Assembly (NCBI RefSeq): GCF_006716115.1
Contig: NZ_VFOO01000001.1
Coordinates: forward strand, 3,100,001 to 3,164,000
Length of the DNA stretch: 64,000 nucleotides
From: Subtercola boreus
GTDB lineage: Bacteria > Actinomycetota > Actinomycetes > Actinomycetales > Microbacteriaceae
Direction of reading: 5' to 3'
The stretch's first letter is position 1; the number at the start of each line of letters is the position of its first letter. Positions 40,907-49,855 of the stretch are shown piece after piece. The position numbers and the translations under genes were made by a program. The notes under the pieces are model-generated. The model searched no databases, was not told the DNA's origin, and saw only the letters and a program-made list of their open reading frames with translations.

Positions 40907-42361
40907 ATGAACCGTGAGCTCAAACGCGTCACCATCGTCATCCTGGCGATGTTCGCCGCCCTCTTCCTGTCGGTGACCACCATCCAGTTCTTCTCGGCGG
41001 ACACCCTGGCCGGCGACTCGCGGAACGCCCGCACCATCAACAACAGCTACTCGAACCAGCGCGGCGCGATCCTGGTCGACGGGCAGCCCATCGCCCAGAG
41101 CGTGCCCTCTGCAGACCAGTACAAGTACCAGCGCACCTACACGAACGGTGCCCTCTACAGTGCGATCACGGGCTACTACACCCTCGACCAGGGTTCCAGT
41201 GGAATAGAGGACGCCCTCGACGAAGAACTCAGCGGCACCTCCGGATCGCAGTTCCTCAGCCAGCTGAACAACATCGTGACCGGCCAGAATCCGCAGGGCG
41301 CGTCGGTCGAGCTGACGATCGACCCGAAGGTGCAGCAGGCCGCCTACGACGCTCTCGGCGACCAGCAGGGCGCCGTGGTCGCCGTGGAACCGAAGACCGG
41401 GCGCATCCTCGCCATGGTCTCGAAGCCCGACTACGACCCCAACGTGCTCGCGGTGCACGACTCCGCGGCGGTCATCCAGCAGTACCAGGCCCTCCTCGAC
41501 GACTCCGGCAATCCGCTCATCAACCGCACGCTCGGGGGCGACCTGGACCCGCCCGGTTCGACGTTCAAGATCGTCACCTCTTCAGCGGCACTGCAGAACG
41601 CCGGTCTCACCGCAGACCACCAGCTGCCGAACCCGGCGCGGTACCAGCTGCCCGGCAGCACCAACACCGTGCAGAACGCCGGTGGCGGCACCTGCGGCGC
41701 CGGAGACACGGTGAGCATCAAGACGGCGTTCGTGCTCTCCTGCAACATCCCGATGGCCGAACTCGGCGTCGAGATGGGCGAGAAGGGCCTCACCGACATG
41801 GCCAAGGCCTACGGCTACAACACCGGCTTCGACTCACCGATCCCGGTCGAGGCGAGCCAGTTCCCGGCGATCGCCGACGACGCCGGCCTCGCGCTCTCGT
41901 CGTTCGGCCAGGCCAGCGTGCGGGCCTCTCCGATGCAGATCGTCGAGCAGTCGATGGCCGTCGCAAACGGCGGAACCATCATGCAGCCGAACCTGGTGGA
42001 CGACATCCGGGCCCCCGACCTGACGGTGCTGAAGCAGTTCGAGCCGAAGACGCTCGCCCAGCCCATCACGTCGGTAACAGCTTCGACACTTTCCTCATGG
42101 ATGGTCGAGGCTGTCAATTCCGGCGCAGCGACTAATGCAAGAATAGATGGAGTCAGTGTGGCCGGTAAGACGGGAACAGCGGAAAACGGGACGGGCGATC
42201 CGTACACCCTCTGGTTCACAGGTTTCGCTCCTGCAGACAACCCACAGGTTGCAGTTGCAGTAGTGGTACAAAATGGCGGCGGACTAGGCGAATCCGGCTC
42301 TGGCAACGAAGTTGCTGCTCCGATCGCCAAAAAAGTACTTGAGGCGGTGCTGAACAAATGA
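40907..42361 (+). CDS. pbpA: Class B penicillin-binding protein PbpA
   Basis: This 484-residue transpeptidase has an N-terminal span (about 8-29), a small dimerisation domain and a transpeptidase domain with Ser218-Thr-Phe-Lys221, Ser278-Cys-Asn280 and Lys421-Thr-Gly423. It cross-links peptidoglycan with the adjacent SEDS protein. The start lies five bases after the rodA stop. The last 100 codons (about 42070-42360) are clearly less GC-rich than the rest and use rarer codons such as AGA, ATA and CTA. It overlaps pknA as ATGA. Confidence 0.96.
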   Translation: MNRELKRVTIVILAMFAALFLSVTTIQFFSADTLAGDSRNARTINNSYSNQRGAILVDGQPIAQSVPSADQYKYQRTYTNGALYSAITGYYTLDQGSSGIEDALDEELSGTSGSQFLSQLNNIVTGQNPQGASVELTIDPKVQQAAYDALGDQQGAVVAVEPKTGRILAMVSKPDYDPNVLAVHDSAAVIQQYQALLDDSGNPLINRTLGGDLDPPGSTFKIVTSSAALQNAGLTADHQLPNPARYQLPGSTNTVQNAGGGTCGAGDTVSIKTAFVLSCNIPMAELGVEMGEKGLTDMAKAYGYNTGFDSPIPVEASQFPAIADDAGLALSSFGQASVRASPMQIVEQSMAVANGGTIMQPNLVDDIRAPDLTVLKQFEPKTLAQPITSVTASTLSSWMVEAVNSGAATNARIDGVSVAGKTGTAENGTGDPYTLWFTGFAPADNPQVAVAVVVQNGGGLGESGSGNEVAAPIAKKVLEAVLNK

Positions 42362-44184
42362 GACCCACAGCAGGGCTCACCTTCGGGGGAAGGTACGAGC
42401 TGTCCACGCGTATTGCGATCGGTGGTATGGGCGAGGTCTGGCAGGCGACCGACCTCGTCATCGGCCGGAACGTCGCCATCAAGATCCTGAAAGACGAGTA
42501 CCTCGGCGACCCGGGTTTCCTCGAGCGTTTCCGCGCTGAGGCGCGCCACGCGGCCCTCGTGAACCACGAGGGCATCGCGAACGTCTTCGACTACGGCGAA
42601 GAGGAGGGCAGCGCCTACCTCGTCATGGAGCTCGTTCCGGGCGAAGCGCTGTCGGTCATCCTCGAGCGGGAGCACGTGCTCTCGACCGACCGGGTGCTCG
42701 ACATCATCGCGCAGACGGCCTCGGCCCTCCAGGCAGCCCACAACGCAGGCCTCGTGCACCGTGACATCAAACCCGGCAACCTCCTCATCACACCCGACGG
42801 CCGGGTGAAGATCACCGACTTCGGAATCGCCCGGATCGCCGACCAGGTTCCGCTCACCGCGACCGGCCAGGTCATGGGAACCGTGCAGTACCTCTCGCCC
42901 GAACAGGCGAGCGGCCAGTCGGCCTCGTCGACCACCGACATCTACTCGCTCGGCATCGTCGCCTACGAGTCCCTCGCCGGAAAACGTCCCTTCACCGGCG
43001 AGTCGCAGGTTGCCATCGCCATGGCGCAGATCAACGATGCACCGCCGCCCCTGCCCGCGACGATCGCGGAGCCTGTGCGGAACCTCGTGCTCAGCTGCAT
43101 CGCGAAGAAGCCCGCCGACCGACCCGCCTCCTGCGCTGCTCTCGCCCGCGCGGCGACAGCCCTCCGGCAGGGAGATGTCGCGCTGGCGGCCGCCGCCGTG
43201 CCCGCTGTGATCGGCAGCGGCTCCGTCCCGGCCGACACCGCGACCATGCTCATGCCGACGGCCGGCAACGCCGCGGCTGATCCCACCCAGGCCACGACGG
43301 TGCTCGGAACCGCCGGTGCTGCAGGCGCCGGCGCCGCGTTCGGCTCGCTCGTGGGCGGTCCGACCAACGGATCCGGCGTGCCGGGCGGCCCCGGAACGGC
43401 ATCCCTCGCGACCGCCGCAGGCGACGAGGAGCCGGCAAAGAAGTCCCGGAGCCCGTGGACCTGGCCCCTCATCGTGCTCATCATCATCCTCGTCCTGGTT
43501 CTCGGCGGCACCATCTACGCCCTCACCACCAGCAACAACTCCGGCAACCAGGTTCCGTCGACAGGCACGACGACTCCGTCGACCTCGGCGACTCCCAGTT
43601 CGCCCCCGCCGACGACGCCGACCCCGACGGCCACCTCGAACACGGTGGTCGTGAACGACGCCGATCTCAAGGGCAAGACCTTCGACGCGGCTGCCGCCGT
43701 GCTCTCCGCCCAGGGTCTCGGAGCCGAGCGCATCACCAAGAACGCGGCACCGAGCCCCGACCTCGTCGATGTCGTCTACACCGTGAGCCCCGTCGGCAAC
43801 ATCGCCAAGGGTACGACGATCGGCCTCACCGTCTATGGCGAGACCGTCGCACCCGCCACACCGACCTCGACCCCGACGGCGACCCCGTCGTCTGTCGCCG
43901 CCGGCGCGCAGTTCCAGGTCAAGTGGGGGGCGTACACCTGCCCGACCGGTGCGAACCTCACGAGCTACAACCTGAACGCGGGCGATGCGACGGTCGACAT
44001 CGCACCGGGCACGAACCCGGCTGCGACCCTCACCGCTCCGGACACGGCCGGAACGATCAGCATCTCCTACACGGTCACCTGCACGTCTTCGACCGCACCG
44101 TCGGCGGCATCGCCTGCGGTGTCGGTCACCGTGAAGGCCTCCCCGTCGACGCCGACGCCGACTCCGACTCCCACCGACGGATAG
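42358..44184 (+). CDS. pknA: Membrane Ser/Thr kinase PknA-type with one PASTA-like domain
   Basis: This 608-residue kinase has Lys42, HRD at 134-136 and DFG at 154-156 in a kinase domain covering residues 11-270. A Pro/Ala/Gly-rich linker leads to a membrane span at about 368-390. The extracellular part has one PASTA-like domain ([20 protein letters not shown] to LTVYG) and then an Ig/beta-sandwich-like domain with two Cys (YTCPTG, TCTSST) and a Thr/Pro tail. Mycobacterial PknA lacks PASTA, so this ectodomain is larger than usual. It overlaps pbpA and probably phosphorylates division and cell-wall proteins. Confidence 0.93.
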   Translation: MRPTAGLTFGGRYELSTRIAIGGMGEVWQATDLVIGRNVAIKILKDEYLGDPGFLERFRAEARHAALVNHEGIANVFDYGEEEGSAYLVMELVPGEALSVILEREHVLSTDRVLDIIAQTASALQAAHNAGLVHRDIKPGNLLITPDGRVKITDFGIARIADQVPLTATGQVMGTVQYLSPEQASGQSASSTTDIYSLGIVAYESLAGKRPFTGESQVAIAMAQINDAPPPLPATIAEPVRNLVLSCIAKKPADRPASCAALARAATALRQGDVALAAAAVPAVIGSGSVPADTATMLMPTAGNAAADPTQATTVLGTAGAAGAGAAFGSLVGGPTNGSGVPGGPGTASLATAAGDEEPAKKSRSPWTWPLIVLIIILVLVLGGTIYALTTSNNSGNQVPSTGTTTPSTSATPSSPPPTTPTPTATSNTVVVNDADLKGKTFDAAAAVLSAQGLGAERITKNAAPSPDLVDVVYTVSPVGNIAKGTTIGLTVYGETVAPATPTSTPTATPSSVAAGAQFQVKWGAYTCPTGANLTSYNLNAGDATVDIAPGTNPAATLTAPDTAGTISISYTVTCTSSTAPSAASPAVSVTVKASPSTPTPTPTPTDG

Positions 44185-44307
44185 AGCCCACCGTGAAGCT
44201 GCTTTCCAGCCGTTGGCTCCCCGCCCGCGCAGCCCCCACCCCCGCCCCTTCTTCCGCCACCTGACCCCCGACACTGGCTTCCCGCCAGCAGAGCATGGAG
44301 CCTCACC

Positions 44308-46053
44308 GTGACCGATGACAATCGCCTTCTCGCCGGGCGATACCGCATTGGTGAGATCATCGGTCGCGGCGGCATGTCGAACGTGTACGTCGGCCGCGAC
44401 GAACGCCTCGGCCGTCCGGTAGCGATCAAGCTCCTCAAGTCTTCGCTGGCCGGTGACCCGATCTTCCGCACGCGTTTCCGCCAGGAGGCGCAGGCCGCCT
44501 CCCGTATGGCGCACCCCACCATCGTTCGGGTGTTCGACGCCGGCGAGGAGCGTGTCGCCGAGGCGGGCGGCAGCGAAGCCATCGTGCCGTTCATCGTGAT
44601 GGAGTACGTGCAGGGCATCCTGCTGAAAGACCTCATCCGGCAGGGCCCGGTCGATCCGGCCGAGGCTGTGCGCATCACCGACGGCATCCTCACGGCCCTC
44701 GAGTACTCGCACCGCGCCGGTGTCGTGCACCGCGACATCAAGCCCGGCAACATCATGCTCACCAACTCGGGCCAGGTGAAGGTGATGGACTTCGGCATCG
44801 CCCGGGCCATCTCCGACTCCTCCGCCACGGTCGCGCAGACCACCGCGATCCTCGGCACAGCCCAGTACTTCTCACCCGAGCAGGCGCGGGGCGAATCGGT
44901 GGATGCCCGCACCGACCTCTACTCGACCGGCATCGTGCTCTTCGAACTGCTCACCGGTCGTGCGCCGTTCCGGGGCGAGACCCCCGTGGCTGTCGCCTAC
45001 CAGCACGTCAGCGAGGCACCGGTCGCACCGAGCTCCATCAATCCGAAGGTCTCACCGGCGCTCGACCAGGTGGTCGCCCACTCCCTGGCGAAGGATCGCT
45101 TCGCCCGCTTCCAGAGTGCCGCAGACTTCAAGGTCGACCTGCAGATCGCGGGTGCCGGCAAGATCCCCTCGAAGCGCCTGCCGCGGGAGGATTTCCAGTC
45201 CTCGCTCTTCGGTGCACCCCCCACGCTGACCTCGGGGTCGGATGTTGCACTGACCCAGCTCGCCGGAGACGACGAGTATGCGGTGCGCACCCAGTCCCGC
45301 CCGCCGGTGATCTGGATCTGGGCCGGCATTGCGAGCGTCGCAGTGATCCTGATCGCGATCCTGTTCTGGGTGTTCACTCTCAAGGAGACGAACATCGTCC
45401 CGGATGCCTCCCGGGTCATCCCGGTCACCGCCGGCCAGACCTACGACGGTGCGAACGCGACTCTCCAGCAACTTGACCTCGTGACGCAACGCTACGACGT
45501 CAACGACCCGACCGTTCCGGTGGGCGAGGTCGTGCGCACGGACCCCGGCGCGGGAACAGTGGTCCAGCCGAAGACCCTCATCAGCGTTTACGTCTCGCTG
45601 GGTCCGAAGCCTGTCGCCATGCCGAGTGTGGTCGGCAGCTCTGTCGCCGCGGCGACGCCGACGATCACGGCACTCGGCATGAAGATCGGCGCCACCACCA
45701 AGGAGAACTCGGCCACGGTCGCAGCCGATGTCATCATCAGCACCACCCCGGCCGCCGGTGCGCAGAGTTTTGCGGGCGACACCGTGAACTTCGTCGTCTC
45801 GAACGGCCTCGTCACGGTGCCGAACGTGGTGAACGTGCCGCTCGACCAGGCCACGGTGGCCCTCCGCGCAATCAACTACACCGTCAACACCACCAATGAC
45901 GACACCTGCCCCACCAGCGGGCAGAACCCGGTCACAAATCAGTCCATCCCAGCGGGAGACGGCGCCCAGGCCGCGGAGATCACGCTCACCTACTGCACCG
46001 GGGCCGTCGTTCCCCCGACGACACCGACGCCCACGCCGACAGCCACCCCCTAG
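44308..46053 (+). CDS. pknB: Membrane Ser/Thr kinase PknB with PASTA repeats
   Basis: This 581-residue kinase has Lys41, HRD at 141-143 and DFG at 161-163, a juxtamembrane segment, one span at about 334-358 and three PASTA repeats to the end; the third has a Cys pair (DDTCPT, LTYCTG) that may form a disulfide. PASTA repeats bind muropeptides or lipid II and place the kinase at growing poles and septa. GTG start at 44308. It is 123 bases downstream of pknA, with no gene between, and ends the operon. Confidence 0.96.
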   Translation: MTDDNRLLAGRYRIGEIIGRGGMSNVYVGRDERLGRPVAIKLLKSSLAGDPIFRTRFRQEAQAASRMAHPTIVRVFDAGEERVAEAGGSEAIVPFIVMEYVQGILLKDLIRQGPVDPAEAVRITDGILTALEYSHRAGVVHRDIKPGNIMLTNSGQVKVMDFGIARAISDSSATVAQTTAILGTAQYFSPEQARGESVDARTDLYSTGIVLFELLTGRAPFRGETPVAVAYQHVSEAPVAPSSINPKVSPALDQVVAHSLAKDRFARFQSAADFKVDLQIAGAGKIPSKRLPREDFQSSLFGAPPTLTSGSDVALTQLAGDDEYAVRTQSRPPVIWIWAGIASVAVILIAILFWVFTLKETNIVPDASRVIPVTAGQTYDGANATLQQLDLVTQRYDVNDPTVPVGEVVRTDPGAGTVVQPKTLISVYVSLGPKPVAMPSVVGSSVAAATPTITALGMKIGATTKENSATVAADVIISTTPAAGAQSFAGDTVNFVVSNGLVTVPNVVNVPLDQATVALRAINYTVNTTNDDTCPTSGQNPVTNQSIPAGDGAQAAEITLTYCTGAVVPPTTPTPTPTATP

Positions 46054-46100
46054 GGCTGACCGGCGCGCGAGACTGACGCCTCCGGCTGTCGTCTGTAGGC

Positions 46101-46739
46101 TCAGCCGATGCGAACGAGCGGGCTCAGCCCGTCGGCGGCCGCCTGCGCCGAGGGGAGTCCGGCCACCGCGAGCCAGTTCGCGAGCATCCGGTAGCCGCCC
46201 TCTGTCAGAACGGATTCGGGGTGGAACTGCACTCCGAAGACCGGGGCGTTCGCGTGGCGGAGCCCCATGATGACCCCGCCCTCGGTGCGGGAGGTCACCA
46301 CGAGCACCTCTGGGACCGTACCGTCGACGACCGCCAGTGAGTGGTAGCGGGTGGCAAGGAAGTTCTGGTCGACCCCCTCGTAGAACGGGCTCGCGTCGTG
46401 CACGATCACGGACGTCTTGCCGTGCATCAGCTCTTCGGCATTCGTCACCGTGGCACCCATCGCCTCGGCGATCGCCTGGTGACCGAGGCACACGCCGAGC
46501 AGCGGTGTCGAGGATGCGATGGCGGCATGCACGACCGCGATCGACACACCGGCGTCTGCCGGCTTGCCGGGGCCGGGCGAGATGAGCACGGCGTCGTAAC
46601 GCTCGAGCGCGGCTGCCGCATCCTCGATCGAGAACGCGTCATTCCGAACGACTGTCGTCTCGGCGCCCAGCTGGTGCAGGTAGCCGTTCAGCGTGTAGAC
46701 GAAGCTGTCGTAGTTGTCGATGACGAGCACGTGGGTCAT
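46101..46739 (-). CDS. Class I glutamine amidotransferase (PabA/TrpG type)
   Basis: This 212-residue protein provides ammonia for 4-amino-4-deoxychorismate or anthranilate synthesis. It has the oxyanion segment SPGPGKP, nucleophile Cys84 in GVCLGHQAI, and the His/Glu of FGVQFHPES. The position next to pknB is the same as trpG/pabA in mycobacteria. No synthase component I is nearby. It starts at ATG 46739, overlapping a 53-codon gene as ATGA, so it is co-translated with that gene and the sortase. Confidence 0.93.
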   Translation of the reverse strand: MTHVLVIDNYDSFVYTLNGYLHQLGAETTVVRNDAFSIEDAAAALERYDAVLISPGPGKPADAGVSIAVVHAAIASSTPLLGVCLGHQAIAEAMGATVTNAEELMHGKTSVIVHDASPFYEGVDQNFLATRYHSLAVVDGTVPEVLVVTSRTEGGVIMGLRHANAPVFGVQFHPESVLTEGGYRMLANWLAVAGLPSAQAAADGLSPLVRIG

Positions 46740-46897
46740 GGGTTAACCGTAACCGGTTGGCTAGGCGTCAGCAGCCCGTCGACGAAGGGGAAGACCCAGG
46801 TGGAGAGGGCGAAGAGGATGATTGCCAGAGCGACGACCAGGATCAGGATGCGCAGCCAGACCGGCCCGGGGAGCACCCGCCAGAGGGAGACGTACAT
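46736..46897 (-). CDS. 53-residue single-span membrane protein
   Basis: This short gene encodes a protein starting MYVSLWRVLPGPVWLR with one strong hydrophobic span (about 14-36) and the tail FVDGLLTPSQPVTVNP. It begins two bases after the sortase stop and its TGA overlaps the ATG of the amidotransferase gene, so it is tightly embedded in an operon. A small hydrophobic gene in this place is common in Actinobacteria, but its role is unknown. An effect on the sortase or divisome is a guess. Confidence 0.78.
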   Translation of the reverse strand: MYVSLWRVLPGPVWLRILILVVALAIILFALSTWVFPFVDGLLTPSQPVTVNP

Positions 46898-46899
46898 GC

Positions 46900-47802
46900 T
46901 CAGGCCCCCTTTCCGGTGAGGCCCGCGATTTCGGCGGGGGCGCCCGCGCTCCGCGGGGTGAACGAGTCGAGCACACCGTAGGCGATGATCCGCTCCGAAG
47001 CTATGTAGAGAGGATTGCAGCTCGTCAGGGTGATGAGCCGGTCGGTCGGTGCGGCATCCGGAACCTGGGGCACCGCACTCAGTACGTCGACACCTTCAGG
47101 GGTGACGTACTCGGTGTCGCGGTAGCGGTAGGTGTACCAGCCGTCCTGGGTCTCGACGTAGATCGGGTCGCCGATCTTCAGTTCGTTGATCTTGATGAAC
47201 GGACTGCCCCAGCCGTCACGGTGGGCCGCGATCGCGAAGTTGCCCATGGCACCCGGCATCGCGCTCTGTTCGTAATGACCGGCGCCGCCCGCGTTCAGCA
47301 CCGCCTTCGCGTCCACACCCTCGGCGATCGTGCGCTTGTAGTCCGCCCCGAAGCGCGGAACGTAGAGCACCGCGAACTGTTTGGTCTCAGCGGGTGCCGC
47401 CATCACGACGGGGGCGGCACCGTTCGAGCCGTCCGCGGGCGCGGCGCCCGTTGCCGGGGCGGCAGGGTCGGTGCTGCCTGGAGAGACAGGGCCGACCGGC
47501 GAGGCATTCCACTGTTGGGATAACCCCGACGCCTCGTTCGTCTGCGCACTGTTCAGCGCGATGCCCTGGATCCAGAGCTGCCAGCCGAGGAAGAGGAACA
47601 CCAGCACACCTGCGGTGATCAGAAGCTCACCGGCTACGCCGATGACGCCACGGACGATCGACTTCGAGCCCCGTCGATTGTCACGGGGACGCCTGTCGCC
47701 GGGCCGACCCTCGCCGGCCTCGGCAGGCACGGCAGATCGGCCGGTGTCCTGGGGTTCCGGCTCGTCCGGATAAAGTGAGAATATGTCTGTCACGCCGGCC
47801 AT
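46900..47802 (-). CDS. Class E sortase
   Basis: This 300-residue transpeptidase has a basic cytoplasmic tail, one span (about 57-80) and an extracellular linker rich in Ala/Pro/Gly. The sortase domain carries His194 (AAHRDG), Cys262 (TLTSCNP) and Arg271 (SERIIAYG). Class E enzymes attach proteins with LAxTG-type signals to the cell wall. Its gene lies between crgA (divergent) and the 53-codon gene, the arrangement usual for Actinobacteria. No LPxTG/LAxTG substrate gene is in the window. Confidence 0.94.
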   Translation of the reverse strand: MAGVTDIFSLYPDEPEPQDTGRSAVPAEAGEGRPGDRRPRDNRRGSKSIVRGVIGVAGELLITAGVLVFLFLGWQLWIQGIALNSAQTNEASGLSQQWNASPVGPVSPGSTDPAAPATGAAPADGSNGAAPVVMAAPAETKQFAVLYVPRFGADYKRTIAEGVDAKAVLNAGGAGHYEQSAMPGAMGNFAIAAHRDGWGSPFIKINELKIGDPIYVETQDGWYTYRYRDTEYVTPEGVDVLSAVPQVPDAAPTDRLITLTSCNPLYIASERIIAYGVLDSFTPRSAGAPAEIAGLTGKGA

Positions 47803-47859
47803 CTTAGGAGAAGTGGATCGCGGGATGCTGAATCCTTCCCCAGCGTATCAAGGGCCCCC

Positions 47860-47879
47860 ATACTGCAGGCCGCCAGTAT
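47860..47879. promoter_or_regulatory. Inverted repeat in the sortase-crgA divergent region
   Basis: ATACTG and CAGTAT form perfect 6-bp arms around an 8-base centre, just upstream of the crgA -10. It could be an operator. Confidence 0.35.
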
Positions 47880-47886
47880 TCCCAGC

Positions 47887-47892
47887 TAGAAT
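47887..47892 (+). promoter_or_regulatory. -10 element of crgA
   Basis: TAGAAT seven bases before the ATG at 47900 indicates a leaderless crgA transcript. Confidence 0.5.
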
Positions 47893-47899
47893 CATCGGC

Positions 47900-48139
47900 A
47901 TGGCCCGCGAAAAGACCCGTTCCCAGCAAGTCGTTCAGCGAACGAGCGATGAGTCGAGCCCGAACCCGGTGTGGTTCAAGCCGGTGATGTTCGGCTTCAT
48001 GCTGCTCGGCCTGACCTGGATCATCGTGTTCTACGTGAGCCAGGGTGTTCTGCCCGTTCCCGGCCTCGGCAGCTGGAACATCCTCATCGGCTTCGGGATC
48101 GCCTTCATCGGCTTCCTGATGACCACGCGCTGGCGCTAG
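47900..48139 (+). CDS. crgA: Cell-division protein CrgA
   Basis: This 79-residue protein has a charged N-terminus and two membrane helices (about 28-46 and 57-74) joined by a short periplasmic loop GVLPVPGLGSW, as in CrgA of streptomycetes and mycobacteria, which recruits FtsZ, FtsQ, FtsI and PBPs to the septum. The NPVWFKPVMFGFMLLGLTWI segment matches the family. The ATG lies seven bases after TAGAAT. It is convergent with the rhomboid gene, divergent from the sortase. Confidence 0.95.
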   Translation: MAREKTRSQQVVQRTSDESSPNPVWFKPVMFGFMLLGLTWIIVFYVSQGVLPVPGLGSWNILIGFGIAFIGFLMTTRWR

Positions 48140-48154
48140 TCGATCCTCGGCGCT

Positions 48155-48244
48155 AATTACACGGGTGTAATTATCCCCAGTGTTAATAACCCTGTGGATA
48201 ACTCGTCTCTTTCCACAGCTGAGTGCACAGGGCCTTGTGTATAA
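48155..48244. promoter_or_regulatory. DnaA-box-like cluster and palindrome
   Basis: Within 90 bases between convergent genes I see the palindrome AATTACAC-GG-GTGTAATT (48155-48172), TTATCCCCA (48171-48179), a perfect inverse DnaA box TGTGGATAA (48193-48201), a weak TTTCCACA (about 48209-48217) and TGTGTATAA (48236-48244). Both flanking genes end here, so it is not a promoter. Confidence 0.55.
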
Positions 48245-48245
48245 C

Positions 48246-49130
48246 TCAGACTAAAGATCGCACGAGCGTCGCCGCAACGATGACGACGAAGACGGCGGCG
48301 GTGAGCAGGATCTGCGCTGGCTGCAACTGCCGCTTCCGCGTCTCGATGTAGATCAGCCCCACCAGGCCGCCCGCGATCAGTCCGCCGACGTGGGCCTGCC
48401 ACGAGATACCCGGAACCAGAAAACCAATCGCCAGATTCAGCACGACGAGCACAAGCAGCTGTGACGTGTTGCCGCCGAGCTTCCGGGCGATGATGAAGAA
48501 GGCCGCCATCAGGCCGAAGATCGCACCCGATGCGCCAATGACCGGCTGTCCCGCGTCGTTGAGAAGATCGACGGACAGCGCGCCGCCCACCGTCGAGATG
48601 ATGTAGAGAGCAAGGAACCGCCACCGCCCGATCATCGGTTCGAGGATCCGGCCGAAGATGTACAGCGAATACATGTTGAAGAGGATGTGCAGGATCGAGA
48701 ACGGCGCGTTGATCGAGAACGGGGTGTGCACCAGCGCATAGGTGAGCATGCGCCACGGTTCGAAGCCGAATGCATAGCCGGGGTCCGGCTGCACGTAGGC
48801 ACCGGCGAACTGCAGGGCGCCCGTGACGCCGAGTCCGGGGATGGCCTGCAGGATGAACACGAAGACCGTGACGGCGATGATCGCGTACGTCACCACGGGT
48901 GTTCCGGATGATCGGCCGGCCGATCTCACAGCCCTCACGAACGCGGGGCGTCGCTTGTACTCGCCGCCCTGCCTGGCATTCCGGGCACAGTCGACACAGT
49001 GCACACCGACCGCCGCCTGCACCGAGCACTCCGGGCAGACCGTCTTGCCGCAGCGCTGGCAGAGGATGTAACTCTGCCGGTCGGGGTGGCGGTAGCAGAC
49101 GTTCGACGACGTCTCGGGAACGGATGTCAC
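48246..49130 (-). CDS. Rhomboid-family intramembrane serine protease
   Basis: This 294-residue protein has an N-terminal zinc-ribbon-like segment with paired Cys (CYRHP, CQRCGKTVCPEC, HCVDCAR; residues 12-48), then six or seven membrane spans. The catalytic Ser201 lies in GASGAIFG and His247 in WQAHVGG; the HILFNMYSLY loop and GRW segment are also conserved. It would cleave membrane proteins within the bilayer; substrates are unknown. It lies in the usual place next to the cyclophilin gene. Confidence 0.94.
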   Translation of the reverse strand: MTSVPETSSNVCYRHPDRQSYILCQRCGKTVCPECSVQAAVGVHCVDCARNARQGGEYKRRPAFVRAVRSAGRSSGTPVVTYAIIAVTVFVFILQAIPGLGVTGALQFAGAYVQPDPGYAFGFEPWRMLTYALVHTPFSINAPFSILHILFNMYSLYIFGRILEPMIGRWRFLALYIISTVGGALSVDLLNDAGQPVIGASGAIFGLMAAFFIIARKLGGNTSQLLVLVVLNLAIGFLVPGISWQAHVGGLIAGGLVGLIYIETRKRQLQPAQILLTAAVFVVIVAATLVRSLV

Positions 49131-49174
49131 AGCGAGACCGTCACGGCGCTTCGCCGGCTTCGATCCTTCGTCAC

Positions 49175-49714
49175 TTACGCGTCAGCGACCTCGACGCTCT
49201 CGATGACGATGGCGTCGAGAGGGCGGTCGTAGGAATCCGTGGCCACCGCTGCGAGCTTGTCGACGATACGACGCGACGAGTCGTCGGCCACCTCGCCGAA
49301 GATCGTGTGCTTGCCCTGGAGCCACGTGGTGGCACCGACGGTGATGAAGAACTGGGAGCCGTTCGTTCCCTGCCCGCCCTGGATGCCGGCGTTGGCCATC
49401 GCGAGGATGTAGGGCTGCGTGAAGTCGAGGTCGGGGCTGATCTCGTCGTTGAACCGGTAGCCGGGGCCGCCGGTGCCGTTGCCGAGCGGGTCGCCACCCT
49501 GGATCATGAAGCCCGGGATGATGCGGTGGAAGATGCTGCCGTCGTAGAGCTTGGCGGTCGTGGCCGTTCCCGTCTTCGGGTCGGTCCATTCCCGCGAGCC
49601 CTCAGCGAGCCCGACGAAGTTCTTGACAGTCTGTGGAGCGTGGTTGCCGAAGAGGTTGACGGTGATGTCGCCGAGGTTCGTGTGGAGGGTCGCGACGTGG
49701 GTGTGCTTGGCCAT
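49175..49714 (-). CDS. Cyclophilin-type peptidyl-prolyl isomerase
   Basis: This 179-residue protein is a cytoplasmic cyclophilin that speeds proline cis-trans isomerisation during folding. It has the signature FHRIIPGFMIQGGDP with the catalytic Arg, SQFFITVGATTWLQGKHTIFGEV and the usual length. It has no signal peptide. It matches ppiA (Rv0009) in position. The rhomboid gene follows on the same strand by 44 bases, so they may be co-transcribed. Confidence 0.96.
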   Translation of the reverse strand: MAKHTHVATLHTNLGDITVNLFGNHAPQTVKNFVGLAEGSREWTDPKTGTATTAKLYDGSIFHRIIPGFMIQGGDPLGNGTGGPGYRFNDEISPDLDFTQPYILAMANAGIQGGQGTNGSQFFITVGATTWLQGKHTIFGEVADDSSRRIVDKLAAVATDSYDRPLDAIVIESVEVADA

Positions 49715-49855
49715 GGCTCAATTCTCACACATGGGCTGGCGCACACAGTCAAGGGTCAGCGTAAAGTCGGATGATAGTCAGGTCGCGATGTCGGGCCGGA
49801 CTCCATTGCGTGGCAAGATTGTCCCGACCGCGTTCTCAGCCTATGGAGGTTTCTG

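Noticed and set aside
44192-44264. A 23-codon frame between pknA and pknB (VKLLSSRWLPAR...).
   Set aside because: Too short, with no ribosome site and no coding signal beyond GC bias.
41815-44730. A 971-codon minus-strand open frame across pbpA-pknA-pknB.
   Set aside because: It crosses three well-supported genes and is Arg/Gly-rich noise of the kind produced by antisense of GC-rich genes.
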